From: Trinickia dabaoshanensis
Lineage (GTDB): Bacteria; Pseudomonadota; Gammaproteobacteria; Burkholderiales; Burkholderiaceae
Assembly: GCF_002879885.1 (NCBI RefSeq)
Contig: NZ_PNYA01000028.1
Span: 1-64,000, forward strand
DNA: 64,000 nucleotides
Reading direction: 5' to 3'
The notes under the pieces: generated by a model
Database searches by the model: none
What the model was told of the DNA's origin: nothing
What the model saw: only the letters and a program-made list of their open reading frames with translations
Program-made: the position numbers and the translations under genes
Shown here: positions 54,111 through 63,095 of the stretch, piece after piece
Numbering within the stretch: the first letter of the stretch is position 1
Layout: each line of letters starts with the position of its first letter

Positions 54111-55148
54111 ATGACAAGCAACGCTCTGCGAGGGGGAGCGATCCTCGTCACGGGAGGTGCCGGCTTTATCGGCTCGCATACGGTGATCGAATTGCTGTCG
54201 AGCGGCTACGAAGTCGTCATCGTCGACAATCTCGTCAATAGCAAGCGCGAAGCCGTGCGCCGCATCGAGCGCATCGTCGGGCGCGAAGTGCCGTTCTACG
54301 AAATCGACGCGTGCGATCGAACGGCACTCGCCAAAGTGTTCGACACGCATCGCATCGGCGGCGCGATTCATTTCGCCGCGCTAAAGGCGGTCGGCGAGTC
54401 CGTCGCCAAGCCGATCGAATACTATCGCAACAATCTCGATAGCTTGCTGGTGCTGCTCGATACGATGCGCGCGCACGCCGTCAAAACGCTCGTTTTCAGT
54501 TCGTCGGCTACGGTCTATGGGATGCCCGAGCGCTGCCCGGTGGACGAATCGTTTCCCCTTTCGGCGACCAATCCCTATGGGCAATCCAAAGTCATCGCCG
54601 AACAAATCTTGCGTGACGTCGAAACCGCGGATCCGAGCTGGCGCATTGCGACGCTGCGCTATTTCAATCCGGTGGGCGCGCATGAAAGCGGTCTCATCGG
54701 AGAAGATCCGGCGGGCATACCAAACAATTTGATGCCGTATGTCGCGCAAGTCGCGGTTGGCAAGCGAGAAAAGCTGCATGTGTTCGGCGACGATTACGAC
54801 ACGCCCGACGGCACGGGCGTGCGCGATTACATTCACGTGGTCGATCTGGCCCGGGGGCACATCGCGGCGCTGAGCGCACTAGCCGCGCGCGACGCGAGCC
54901 TGGTGGCGAATCTCGGAACGGGACGCGGCTACTCGGTGCTCGAAGTCGTCCGCGCGTTCGAGGCGGCGTCAGGGCGTCCGGTGCCCTATGAAATCGTCGC
55001 GCGGCGGCCAGGCGACGTGGCGGCCTGTTATGCGAGCACCGATCTGGCCGAGAAGCTGCTCGGTTGGCGCGCGCAGTACGGGCTCCAGCGGATGTGCGAG
55101 GACCACTGGCGGTGGCAGGAGATGAATCCGCTGGGGTTCGCCGGCTGA
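54111..55148 (+). CDS. galE: UDP-glucose 4-epimerase
   Basis: A 345-residue extended SDR that interconverts UDP-glucose and UDP-galactose. It has LVTGGAGFIGSHTVIELLSS (about residues 12-31), AALKAVGESVAKPIEYYRNN, SSSATVYG, and YGQSKVIAEQIL (catalytic Tyr and Lys). PYVAQVAVGKREKLHVFGDD is the GalE substrate loop. Length is standard. It supplies galactose for the adjacent glycan genes. Confidence 0.95.
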   Translation: MTSNALRGGAILVTGGAGFIGSHTVIELLSSGYEVVIVDNLVNSKREAVRRIERIVGREVPFYEIDACDRTALAKVFDTHRIGGAIHFAALKAVGESVAKPIEYYRNNLDSLLVLLDTMRAHAVKTLVFSSSATVYGMPERCPVDESFPLSATNPYGQSKVIAEQILRDVETADPSWRIATLRYFNPVGAHESGLIGEDPAGIPNNLMPYVAQVAVGKREKLHVFGDDYDTPDGTGVRDYIHVVDLARGHIAALSALAARDASLVANLGTGRGYSVLEVVRAFEAASGRPVPYEIVARRPGDVAACYASTDLAEKLLGWRAQYGLQRMCEDHWRWQEMNPLGFAG

Positions 55149-55261
55149 GCCGGGCGACTCGATCGGGCGACGAGCCTCGAGGCCATCGGGCAATCGCAAT
55201 CGCGACCGCGAACCGTCGCGGCTGGGCCGTATAATTCCGCGTCCGCCTTTAGCCCACGATC

Positions 55262-56368
55262 ATGCTCAGTTTCGCGCTCGGTTTCTTGATTTCGCTTTTG
55301 ATTACACTCTTGATCGTGCGCTATGCGCACCTGCACGAGAAGTTCTCGGTCGATAGCGACCTGGGCGGCGTTCAAAAATTTCACGCGCGGCCGGTCCCAC
55401 GCGTTGGCGGCATCGGTATTTTGATCGGGCTAGTGGGTGCGGCCGTGCAGTTGCTCGGCCCCTACCCCGCGGTCGCACACGGCATTTTCGCGTTGGCCGC
55501 CTGCGGACTGCCGGCGTTCGCATCGGGCTTGATCGAAGATTTGACCAAGCGCGTCACGCCTTCGGCCCGGCTCCTCGCCACCATGAGCGCGGCCGCCATC
55601 GCTTATTTCGCGCTGCACATTGCCATCGTGCGGATCAGCGTTCCGCCGCTCGATTTCGTGCTGTCGTACGCGGCGGTGTCGTTTCTCGTGACGGTCTTGG
55701 CCGTTGCGGCACTCGCCAACGCCGTGAACATCATCGATGGCTTCAATGGCCTCGCATCGATGGTCGCGCTGATGATGTTCGCCTCGCTGGCCTATGTGGC
55801 GTTCAGGCTATCGGACGCCGTGGTGCTTTCCACCGCGCTCATCATGATGGGCGCGGTGCTCGGCTTCTTTATCTGGAATTTCCCGGCCGGACTGATTTTC
55901 CTCGGCGACGGCGGCGCCTATTTTTTGGGCTTCATGCTCGCCGAGTTGGCGATTGCGCTCGTGATGCGGCACCGGGAAGTGTCCGCGTGGTACCCGGTGC
56001 TGCTATTCGTATACCCCATCTTCGAAACCTGCTTCTCGATCTATCGAAAGAAGTTCGTACGCGGGATGTCCCCCGGTATTCCGGACGGGGTGCATCTGCA
56101 CATGCTTGTCTACAAGCGTCTGATGCGGTGGGCGGTAGGTACGAAGACAGCGCACGAACTCACGCGGCGCAATTCGTTCACCTCACCGTATCTGTGGCTG
56201 CTGTGTCTAATTGGCGTGATACCGGCGACGCTTTTTTGGCAGCACACCGTGCATTTGTTCGTTTTCGTCGTGTTCTTTGCGGTGACTTATGTCTGGCTTT
56301 ACGTGAGCATAGTCAGATTCAAATCGCCGCGATGGCTCGTTTACCGGCACCAAGGGCGCCGGCGATAA
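55262..56368 (+). CDS. MraY/WecA family glycosyl-1-phosphate transferase
   Basis: A 368-residue polytopic enzyme that loads a sugar-1-phosphate onto undecaprenyl phosphate to start a glycan. It has KFHARPVPRVGGIGILIG (about residues 39-56), ALANAVNIIDGFNGLAS (near 156), and IFLGDGGAYFLGF (near 218). The NxxNxxDGxNGL and LGDGG motifs hold the catalytic Asp and Mg2+. It lies 114 bp after galE behind a TATAAT box at 55230-55235. A second family member is encoded at 59008-60024. Confidence 0.9.
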   Translation: MLSFALGFLISLLITLLIVRYAHLHEKFSVDSDLGGVQKFHARPVPRVGGIGILIGLVGAAVQLLGPYPAVAHGIFALAACGLPAFASGLIEDLTKRVTPSARLLATMSAAAIAYFALHIAIVRISVPPLDFVLSYAAVSFLVTVLAVAALANAVNIIDGFNGLASMVALMMFASLAYVAFRLSDAVVLSTALIMMGAVLGFFIWNFPAGLIFLGDGGAYFLGFMLAELAIALVMRHREVSAWYPVLLFVYPIFETCFSIYRKKFVRGMSPGIPDGVHLHMLVYKRLMRWAVGTKTAHELTRRNSFTSPYLWLLCLIGVIPATLFWQHTVHLFVFVVFFAVTYVWLYVSIVRFKSPRWLVYRHQGRRR

Positions 56369-56421
56369 CTGGACGCCCACCGGAGCGGCGGAGGGCTCTA
56401 CCGGGACGGCCGATTGAGCCG

Positions 56422-56838
56422 CTATGCCTGCGAGCCTTCGCCGGTCGGGCCATGAGGCTGTGCCATACCTTTCGCGATTGCACGCGTGGCCCATTTTGCC
56501 CGGACGATTCTTTCGAGCACTTCGAATCCAACCAAAGCGAAAGTGGTCAAAACCGCCCGCGCCAAGTACCAAGGCGCCTCCGGTCGATAAACCGGGGTAA
56601 AGGTTTTGAATAGCGGAACGCCAATAATTCCAAAACCGCGCAGATAATCGACCCCTGCCAACAGGAGCGCAAACAATATCATTAACAAAACGCGCCTCGC
56701 ATGTTCCGGACGCGATCGTTGTCTATTCTTTTCTCGCAATCCGATGAGCGCCAACTCCAAGACGATGCCAACCCCGCAGGCAAGTTGGACATACCCCCCG
56801 AATATGAATTGATATTTGGCCTGAAAGATCTCGTTCAT
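56422..56838 (-). CDS. Hypothetical membrane protein
   Basis: A 138-residue protein with three or four hydrophobic segments: about residues 13-34, 49-66, 70-82 and 91-112. The middle reads YLRGFGIIGVPLFKTFTPVY. No known domain. It is isolated between rightward and leftward glycan genes. Its upstream DNA (56839-57000) is AT-rich relative to the neighbours. Confidence 0.6.
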   Translation of the reverse strand: MNEIFQAKYQFIFGGYVQLACGVGIVLELALIGLREKNRQRSRPEHARRVLLMILFALLLAGVDYLRGFGIIGVPLFKTFTPVYRPEAPWYLARAVLTTFALVGFEVLERIVRAKWATRAIAKGMAQPHGPTGEGSQA

Positions 56839-57118
56839 AGTTCTTCATTGTTCAGCATTACTGAAGGCAACGAAGTGTAACATGCCGTTACATGCCCTAA
56901 GTTAGGGTTAGAGTAGAAAAACAAACGAAAACGTTTGCGAGTCCCGCCTATTTAATGAGATGAAGAATTGTGTGTTGCAGCCGAGCATCGACGGACGGCC
57001 AATTGGAGACCGCCGCCGGGGTAAAGGCTCAACTGAAAGGCAGACGCAAGCCGGACGCTCCGCGAGAACGCTTCCGAACGGCGCGACCCGATTGGCGACG
57101 CCGGATTGTCGAGAACCG

Positions 57119-59011
57119 TTATGACTGCGAGGCAGTCCGGGACACGACGACCTCTAATTCGGGAACGTTACTCGGTTGATATTCCGGCACCCATCGCCGC
57201 AAATCGCGCCTGACCTCTTCGTCCCTCAATGCACGGTGCTGCGTGAGCCACGGGAGCACTTCATCCAGTAGCGCTTGCTCCGCCTCCCTCGCACGGGCGA
57301 TCCGCAGTTTCGGATGAGGGGTTGGCAACGTCGTTTCGTCGTCGGCCAACAATTCTTCGAAAAGCTTCTCGCCGGGCCTCAGCCCCGTAAACTCGATGCG
57401 GATCTGATCTTCCCCGTAACCGCAAAGCCGGATCAAATCGCGGGCGAGGTCAACGATACGGACAGGTTGGCCCATGTCCAAAATGAATATCTCGCCGCCG
57501 TTCCCCATGCTCGACGCCTGCAGCACGAGCTGAGAAGCCTCTGGAATCGTCATGAAAAAGCGCGTGATCTCGGGGTGAGTCACCGTGACTGGACCGCCTT
57601 TCGCGATTTGCTCCTGGAACTTCGGAATCACGCTGCCGGCGCTACCTAACACGTTGCCGAAGCGTACGGTTTCGAATCGAGTCTGCGAGGTCGTGCGCTG
57701 CAATGCTTGGCACACCATTTCCGCCAGCCGCTTGCTCGCCCCCATGACGTTGGTCGGGTTGACGGCCTTGTCGGTCGAAATGAGCACGAAGCGTTTCACG
57801 CCGTGGCGCATCGCGGCCCGCCCGACGCGATACGTACCCATCACGTTGTTGCGCACCGCCTGCCAAGCATTGACCTGCTCCATCAACGGAACATGCTTAT
57901 AGGCCGCCGCATGATAGACGATGTGCGGCAAATGGCGCTCCATGACTTGGTCGAGCAACAACGAATCCTTCGCGTCCCCCACGACAGGAAGCACGGGCAC
58001 CGTTGGGAACCGCTCGCGCAGTTCCTCGACGAGGCGATACATCGCGAATTCGGAGATATCGAGCGCGATCAGTTGCGCCGGCTCGAACCGAGCGATCTGA
58101 CGGCTCAATTCGGAGCCGATCGAGCCGCCCGCCCCGGTCACCATCACGACATGGCCGCCCAGCAATTCCCGCAGGCCATTCGTGTCGATGCGGACCGGCT
58201 CTCGCCCCAAGAGGTCCTCGAGGTCGATCTGCCGCACCTGAGACAGAAAGCCCTGCCCGGGCACGAGAGCCGTCAATGCCGGCAACACCATGGCGTGCAC
58301 GCCTGCTCGCAGGCACAGCGTGGCTACCCGGCGCTGCACGTCGACAGACGCCGACGGAATCGAGATGATGGCGTATTCAGCTTTAAACGTTGCCGCGATA
58401 CGCGACAAGTCGGCGATGGTGCCGAGCACTTTGTGGCCGTATAGCTCCCTACCCTGCTTGGAGGGGTCGTCGTCGAGCAGACCGACCAAGCGCCACTCGC
58501 TCGAGCGCGACAATTCGCGGGCAAGGCTCGCGCCGGCGCGGCCGGCCCCGATGACGATGACGGGCTTTCCCTGGGAGACGAGTCCCCCGTATAGGTAGAA
58601 CTCTTTCGATGCCCGGTAGATGGCACGCGCGCCGCCCATCCCCAAAAACAGCAACAGCGGCGAGACGATCAGCACCGAGCGCGGCGTGACGGGCTCCGGC
58701 TGCAGCATCAGCGAGGCGACCATCGTCACGAGCGCGCCCGCCGCGATCGCCTTCGCGATGCGCAACAAATCAGGCAGACTCGCAAACGCCCAGATTCCCC
58801 GATAAAGACCGAAGGCAAAGAACATCACCGCGTACGAGGGGAGCACCCAAAAGAGCGCCCGCAGGCCGCCGTCGAAGAAGGCGCGGGGAATTTGACCGTT
58901 GAAGCGCAGCAGATACGCGCTCTCCCACACGAGCGCCAACATGGCTATGTCAAAAACGAAGGCGCTCAACGAAAGCAACGCGGCTTTGTTTCGGCGAATC
59001 CAGGTCATCAT
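57119..59011 (-). CDS. Membrane nucleotide-sugar 4,6-dehydratase (WbpM/WbiI-like)
   Basis: A 630-residue enzyme with an N-terminal membrane part (about four helices to residue 115), a Rossmann region (VIVIGAGRAGASLARELSRS), and a C-terminal SDR catalytic domain. The catalytic domain has VMVTGAGGSIGSELSRQIAR (about 285-304), VYHAAAYKHVPLMEQ, and STDKAVNPTNVMGASKRLAE, in which Tyr is replaced by Met as in WbpM/FlaA1 enzymes. It converts UDP-GlcNAc to the 4-keto-6-deoxy sugar used for QuiNAc or FucNAc. Its ATG overlaps the upstream stop (ATGA). Confidence 0.92.
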   Translation of the reverse strand: MMTWIRRNKAALLSLSAFVFDIAMLALVWESAYLLRFNGQIPRAFFDGGLRALFWVLPSYAVMFFAFGLYRGIWAFASLPDLLRIAKAIAAGALVTMVASLMLQPEPVTPRSVLIVSPLLLFLGMGGARAIYRASKEFYLYGGLVSQGKPVIVIGAGRAGASLARELSRSSEWRLVGLLDDDPSKQGRELYGHKVLGTIADLSRIAATFKAEYAIISIPSASVDVQRRVATLCLRAGVHAMVLPALTALVPGQGFLSQVRQIDLEDLLGREPVRIDTNGLRELLGGHVVMVTGAGGSIGSELSRQIARFEPAQLIALDISEFAMYRLVEELRERFPTVPVLPVVGDAKDSLLLDQVMERHLPHIVYHAAAYKHVPLMEQVNAWQAVRNNVMGTYRVGRAAMRHGVKRFVLISTDKAVNPTNVMGASKRLAEMVCQALQRTTSQTRFETVRFGNVLGSAGSVIPKFQEQIAKGGPVTVTHPEITRFFMTIPEASQLVLQASSMGNGGEIFILDMGQPVRIVDLARDLIRLCGYGEDQIRIEFTGLRPGEKLFEELLADDETTLPTPHPKLRIARAREAEQALLDEVLPWLTQHRALRDEEVRRDLRRWVPEYQPSNVPELEVVVSRTASQS

Positions 59012-60024
59012 TTCGAACCGGTGGAGGCAAGCATGAAGCGGCGCCATCTGACATCGACCGCGACACAGGCGGCGGCAAGCGCGGCAAGCCACACACCCAA
59101 AGCCGCCCATTGCCAGCCAAAAGGCAACTTTAAACAAACGATCGCGAGCATTATGCCCAGTCCCATCACCGCATACCAATAAAGCGCGGTACGGCGGTGT
59201 CCGAGCCCCGAGCGAACCATACGTTGATAGTAGTGCTCGCGGTGCGCCTGCCAGAATTTTTCGCCGCGCGCGAGGCGCCGCGCCAGCGTCACCGACGCGT
59301 CGACGACAAACGGCGAAAACGCCATGACCGGAAACCAAACGGGCCAGCCGCCGCTAAGCCACCCATACAATCCGAGCGCACCGGCGAGAAAACCCAACGG
59401 GATCGATCCGGCATCGCCGAGAAATACACGCGCGGGATGGAAGTTGAACCGCAAGAATCCCGCCGCCGCGCCGGCCACGGACGCGCAAGCAAGCGCAAGC
59501 TCGAACGATCGATGGCCGCCGACGAGCGCCGCGATGGCGTAGCCACCGAATCCGAACAGCGCCATACCGCCCGCAAGACCGTCCGCGCCGTCCATGAAAT
59601 TGTAGAGATTCACGAGCCAGACCAGCGCGAGCGCGAGAAAGGCCAAAGCCCAGACCGGCAATGCGTATCCATAAACGGCAAGGAGCACGCATACGGCCGC
59701 GACATGCACGGCGAATCGAACGCGAGCCGGCAGTCCGCGGCGATCGTCGATCTGCGACACGACGGCAAGCGATAGCGCGGCCGCCGCGACCGGCCAAAGA
59801 CTCGGCGCGGCGATCGCGATGCCGAGACTCGCGACGGGCGAGACGCCCCATCCGCCGACGCGCGGCGTGGGCCGCTCGTGCAGCGAGCGATCGTTCGGGA
59901 TATCCGTTGCCAGCCGCCAGGCGAGACCGGTCCGCAGTAAGAAACCGATGACGGCGGCGCAAGCGAGCGCGGCGGCGAGCAACACGCCTATCGCAATCCA
60001 GGCGCTAGTGGCGGAAAAGGGCAT
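59008..60024 (-). CDS. Glycosyl-1-phosphate transferase (WbpL/WbiH-like)
   Basis: A 338-residue polytopic MraY/WecA-family enzyme. It has NDRSLHERPTPRVGGWGVSP (about residues 44-63), NLYNFMDGADGLAGG (near 138), and RVFLGDAGSIPLGFLAG (near 188). It probably puts QuiNAc- or FucNAc-1-phosphate onto undecaprenyl phosphate as the first O-antigen step. Neighbours on both sides make or reduce that sugar. The ATG at 60024 is chosen; a longer upstream frame overlaps the epimerase gene. Confidence 0.88.
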   Translation of the reverse strand: MPFSATSAWIAIGVLLAAALACAAVIGFLLRTGLAWRLATDIPNDRSLHERPTPRVGGWGVSPVASLGIAIAAPSLWPVAAAALSLAVVSQIDDRRGLPARVRFAVHVAAVCVLLAVYGYALPVWALAFLALALVWLVNLYNFMDGADGLAGGMALFGFGGYAIAALVGGHRSFELALACASVAGAAAGFLRFNFHPARVFLGDAGSIPLGFLAGALGLYGWLSGGWPVWFPVMAFSPFVVDASVTLARRLARGEKFWQAHREHYYQRMVRSGLGHRRTALYWYAVMGLGIMLAIVCLKLPFGWQWAALGVWLAALAAACVAVDVRWRRFMLASTGSK

Positions 60025-60037
60025 GGCTAAACAATGA

Positions 60038-60994
60038 TCAATAGGTGGCCCGATACCAATTCGCGGTAGCGGCGAGGCCCTCGTCGACCGTGTAAGGCGG
60101 GTTCCATCCGAGCGTAGCACGCAGATGAGCGGTATCGACCCGCAGACCGTCGACGAGCCGGCTTACTTGATCGGCGCGGCCGAGCAGGCGCCCCGCGGCG
60201 CGCAGCCAGGCTACGGGGACCGGCACCAGCCGCGCGCGGCGATGCAGGTGCCGGCCGATCGCCTCCGCGAGTTCGGACACGCTGAGGTCTCGACCGTCCG
60301 CGACGTGGAAACACTCGTTCGCGGCCCGTGGGTCGATGGCGCAAGCCACGAGCGCATCGACCAAATTACCGACGTAGACGAGACTGCGTTGCGCGGCGAC
60401 CGCGCCCAGCGGCAAGGGGATGCCCCCGGCGATCGCGCGAATCAACTGGAGAAAATTGGCCCGCACGCCGGGACCATAAACCAAGGGCGGACGCACGATC
60501 ACGATTTCGAGCCCCGTGCGCGCGCCGAACTCGCGCAGGGCGGTCTCGGCCTCCTGCTTCGAGCGCCCGTAGGCGTCCTCGGGGCGCGGCGGATCGGATT
60601 CCCGCAACGGCACGCCGCCATCGCGTTCGGCGACCGCCTTGATGCTGCTCACGAAGACGAACCGCTTGGCGCCGCGCGCTTTCGCCGCACGCGCGACGCG
60701 CAGTGAACCCTCGACGTTGGTCGCCCGATAAATCGCCAACGGATCGGCAGCGGTATCGCGCATGACGTGGACGCGAGCGGCCAAGTGAACGACGCAATCG
60801 GCATCGACGTCCGTAGGCCACGCTTGTTCGAGACCGTCGAAATCGGGCCGCGCATGCACCCAGCGGCGCACGCCGTCGATACATTGCGCGTCGCTTCGAA
60901 TCAGCCCCGTGACTGCGTGCCCGGCCTCGAGCAGCGCGCCGGAAAGCGCACGGCCCACGAAACCGTTCGCCCCCGTCACGACGATATGCTTCAT
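60038..60994 (-). CDS. NAD-dependent epimerase/reductase (WbiG/WbpK-like)
   Basis: A 318-residue extended SDR. The glycine loop is IVVTGANGFVGRALSGALLE (about residues 4-23), with VVHLAARVHVM and VFVSSIKAVAE, and the catalytic YGRSKQEAE near residue 142. It probably reduces or epimerises the 4-keto sugar made by the WbpM-like enzyme. The ATG at 60994 has GGAAG upstream and overlaps the preceding glycosyltransferase stop (ATGA). Confidence 0.88.
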   Translation of the reverse strand: MKHIVVTGANGFVGRALSGALLEAGHAVTGLIRSDAQCIDGVRRWVHARPDFDGLEQAWPTDVDADCVVHLAARVHVMRDTAADPLAIYRATNVEGSLRVARAAKARGAKRFVFVSSIKAVAERDGGVPLRESDPPRPEDAYGRSKQEAETALREFGARTGLEIVIVRPPLVYGPGVRANFLQLIRAIAGGIPLPLGAVAAQRSLVYVGNLVDALVACAIDPRAANECFHVADGRDLSVSELAEAIGRHLHRRARLVPVPVAWLRAAGRLLGRADQVSRLVDGLRVDTAHLRATLGWNPPYTVDEGLAATANWYRATY

Positions 60995-61836
60995 AACAAC
61001 TTCCATCCGAACCGGTTGTAGAACTTGAAGGCGGACGCGGCGAACATGCGAATGTGGGCCGTCCCCTTACGGGCCGCCCCGCCCCCGTGATGGACGACGC
61101 GCACGGCGGGCACGTACGCGACGCGCGCGACACGATGCGCGCGCAGGCTCAGGTCGTAGTCCTCGAAGTAGAGGAAGTACCGCGCATCGAAACCGCCTAG
61201 CGCGCGCAATGCGTCGGTACGGAACAGCATGAAACAACCGCTGACGATAGGTGGATCCCACAGCGTGTCGCGCTCGTTGATTTCGGCACGCATTTCATAG
61301 CGGGCGAGCCGCCGCGCGAACGCCGCGCGCACGGATGCGGGCATGAAGCCTCGGACGAACAAGTCCCACAGAGTCGGATAACGGCGGCACAGGTACTGAA
61401 GACCGCCCTCGTCGTCACCGACCCGAGGTGCGAGCAAGCCGGCCTCCGGGTGCGCATCCAGGAAATCGAAGGCCTGCACGAGGGCGTCCTCGGCCAGATC
61501 GATATCTGGATTGAGTATGAGATGGAACCTGCTTTGTACCTCGGCGATCGCCAGGTTATGGCCGCACCCGTAGCCCACGTTGCCGTGCCCGCTGACGAGC
61601 CTGCATTGCACGCCGGCGTGGCTCAACGTCTCGAACATCTCACCGGCGGAATCGAAGCCGCCATTGTCGATGAGCCAGCAACCCGCCTTGAAACCGGGCC
61701 GCGCGCGCTCGAGTGCCGCGCAAGCCACGGCTAGGCTCTCGAGCGTGCGCGCGAGCAGCGAAAGATCCGGGCGGTAAACGACCACCGATATCGACAGGTC
61801 TACGGACGGGACGCGTGGCGTGGAAACAACAGTCAT
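60991..61836 (-). CDS. Glycosyltransferase family 2 (rhamnosyltransferase-like)
   Basis: A 281-residue GT2 enzyme. It has ISVVVYRPDLSLLARTLESL (about residues 15-34), GHGNVGYGCGHNLAI, and FHLILNPDIDLAEDALVQAF (DxD region, near 108). VSGCFMLFRTDALRALGGFD, then FLYFEDYDLSLRAHR, are the acceptor and ED motifs. It resembles O-antigen rhamnosyl- and related transferases. It is the first gene of the leftward O-antigen operon. Confidence 0.88.
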   Translation of the reverse strand: MTVVSTPRVPSVDLSISVVVYRPDLSLLARTLESLAVACAALERARPGFKAGCWLIDNGGFDSAGEMFETLSHAGVQCRLVSGHGNVGYGCGHNLAIAEVQSRFHLILNPDIDLAEDALVQAFDFLDAHPEAGLLAPRVGDDEGGLQYLCRRYPTLWDLFVRGFMPASVRAAFARRLARYEMRAEINERDTLWDPPIVSGCFMLFRTDALRALGGFDARYFLYFEDYDLSLRAHRVARVAYVPAVRVVHHGGGAARKGTAHIRMFAASAFKFYNRFGWKLL

Positions 61837-62324
61837 ACGAGCGAGGGGCGGCAAAGATGCGTGAGTGTGCCCAAAGCGGGGCAATTGGACAACCGCCAGT
61901 TCGGATGGGCCACCGCACCGATCGATGACCGAGGACAAATCGGCCTGCCGAACGCGCCCGCGAACGACGCTCGTTAGCCCCGCCCCGCAGGATTGCGGAA
62001 CGTTTGCGCAACCCCGTACAATACCGCCGGCCAGGCATTTGGGCATGCGCGAAGAGCCGTTGTGTATAATTTTAGGATTTCGATCGAGGCACGTCGCGCT
62101 CGCATGAAAGGATGATTCGAGGGCTTGCTACGGCCCCCCCTTTGGAGACCGCTTCCGAGGCCTGTTCCCGGTGCATCTAAGACGCGACAGCATGCTGACG
62201 CGGTTGCCATCGCGGCGGCGAACAACCGCTGCGACCTACGATCGGACCAATCCCGATAACACAGGCTTGAGCGCCTGTTTCGCCATACACGTTCCCCTTT
62301 TTCGGCAATGAGGACGCAATCAAG
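61837..62324. other. Divergent regulatory region between O-antigen operons
   Basis: A 488-bp gene-free stretch between the leftward glycosyltransferase operon and rightward rfbF. A TATAAT at 62065-62070 and a TTGCGG-N18-TACAAT set near 61994-62023 are candidate rightward promoters. No JUMPstart/ops element was found. A leader of about 245 nt precedes rfbF; I saw no clear riboswitch. Confidence 0.5.
62065..62070 (+). promoter_or_regulatory. Candidate -10 box upstream of rfbF
   Basis: A consensus TATAAT lies 255 bp before the rfbF ATG. No matching -35 box was seen at 16-18 bp, so the promoter call is tentative. Confidence 0.35.
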
Positions 62325-63095
62325 ATGAAAGCAGTGCTGCTCGCTGGTGGTTTGGGCACCCGAATCTCCGAGGAGACGTATCTTAAGCCCAAGCCGATGA
62401 TCGAGATCGGGGGGCGGCCCATCCTGTGGCACATCATGAAGATCTACTCGAGCCACGGCGTCAACGACTTCATCATCTGTTGCGGCTACAAGGGTTACGT
62501 CATTAAGGAGTACTTCGCAAATTACTTCCTCCATATGTCCGACGTAACGTTCGATATGTCGAACAACAAGATGGAAGTCCATCAGAACAATGCCGAATCC
62601 TGGCGCGTGACGCTCGTCGATACGGGCGAGCAGACCATGACCGGCGGGCGACTGAAGCGAGTTGCGCCCTACCTCGGCGACGAAGATTTCTGTTTCACCT
62701 ATGGCGACGGTGTCGGCAACATCGACATTTCGGCGCTGATCGAGTTTCACCGCTCGCACGGCAAGCTCGCGACCCTGACAGCGACGCAGCCGCCCGGACG
62801 CTTCGGCGCGCTGGACGTGCACGGCAGCGCCGTGCGCAGCTTCCAGGAAAAGCCGCACGGCGACGGCGCATGGATCAACGGCGGTTTCTTCGTGCTCTCG
62901 CCGAAAGTCGTCGAGTACATCGACGGCGACCAAACGATTTGGGAGCGCGATCCGATGGAAAAGCTCGCTCACGAAGGGCAGCTTCAGGCGTGGTTCCATC
63001 GCGACTTCTGGCAGCCGATGGACACGCTCCGAGACAAAAATCATCTCGAAGATCTCTGGAGCTCGAACAAGGCGCCTTGGAAGGTGTGGCGATGA
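62325..63095 (+). CDS. rfbF: Glucose-1-phosphate cytidylyltransferase
   Basis: Makes CDP-glucose from CTP and glucose-1-phosphate, the first step to CDP-linked 3,6-dideoxyhexoses and related sugars. The 256-residue protein has the nucleotide-binding [20 protein letters not shown] (about residues 5-24), [20 protein letters not shown], and [20 protein letters not shown]. Length and motifs match RfbF. Its stop overlaps the rfbG start (ATGA). Confidence 0.96.
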   Translation: MKAVLLAGGLGTRISEETYLKPKPMIEIGGRPILWHIMKIYSSHGVNDFIICCGYKGYVIKEYFANYFLHMSDVTFDMSNNKMEVHQNNAESWRVTLVDTGEQTMTGGRLKRVAPYLGDEDFCFTYGDGVGNIDISALIEFHRSHGKLATLTATQPPGRFGALDVHGSAVRSFQEKPHGDGAWINGGFFVLSPKVVEYIDGDQTIWERDPMEKLAHEGQLQAWFHRDFWQPMDTLRDKNHLEDLWSSNKAPWKVWR

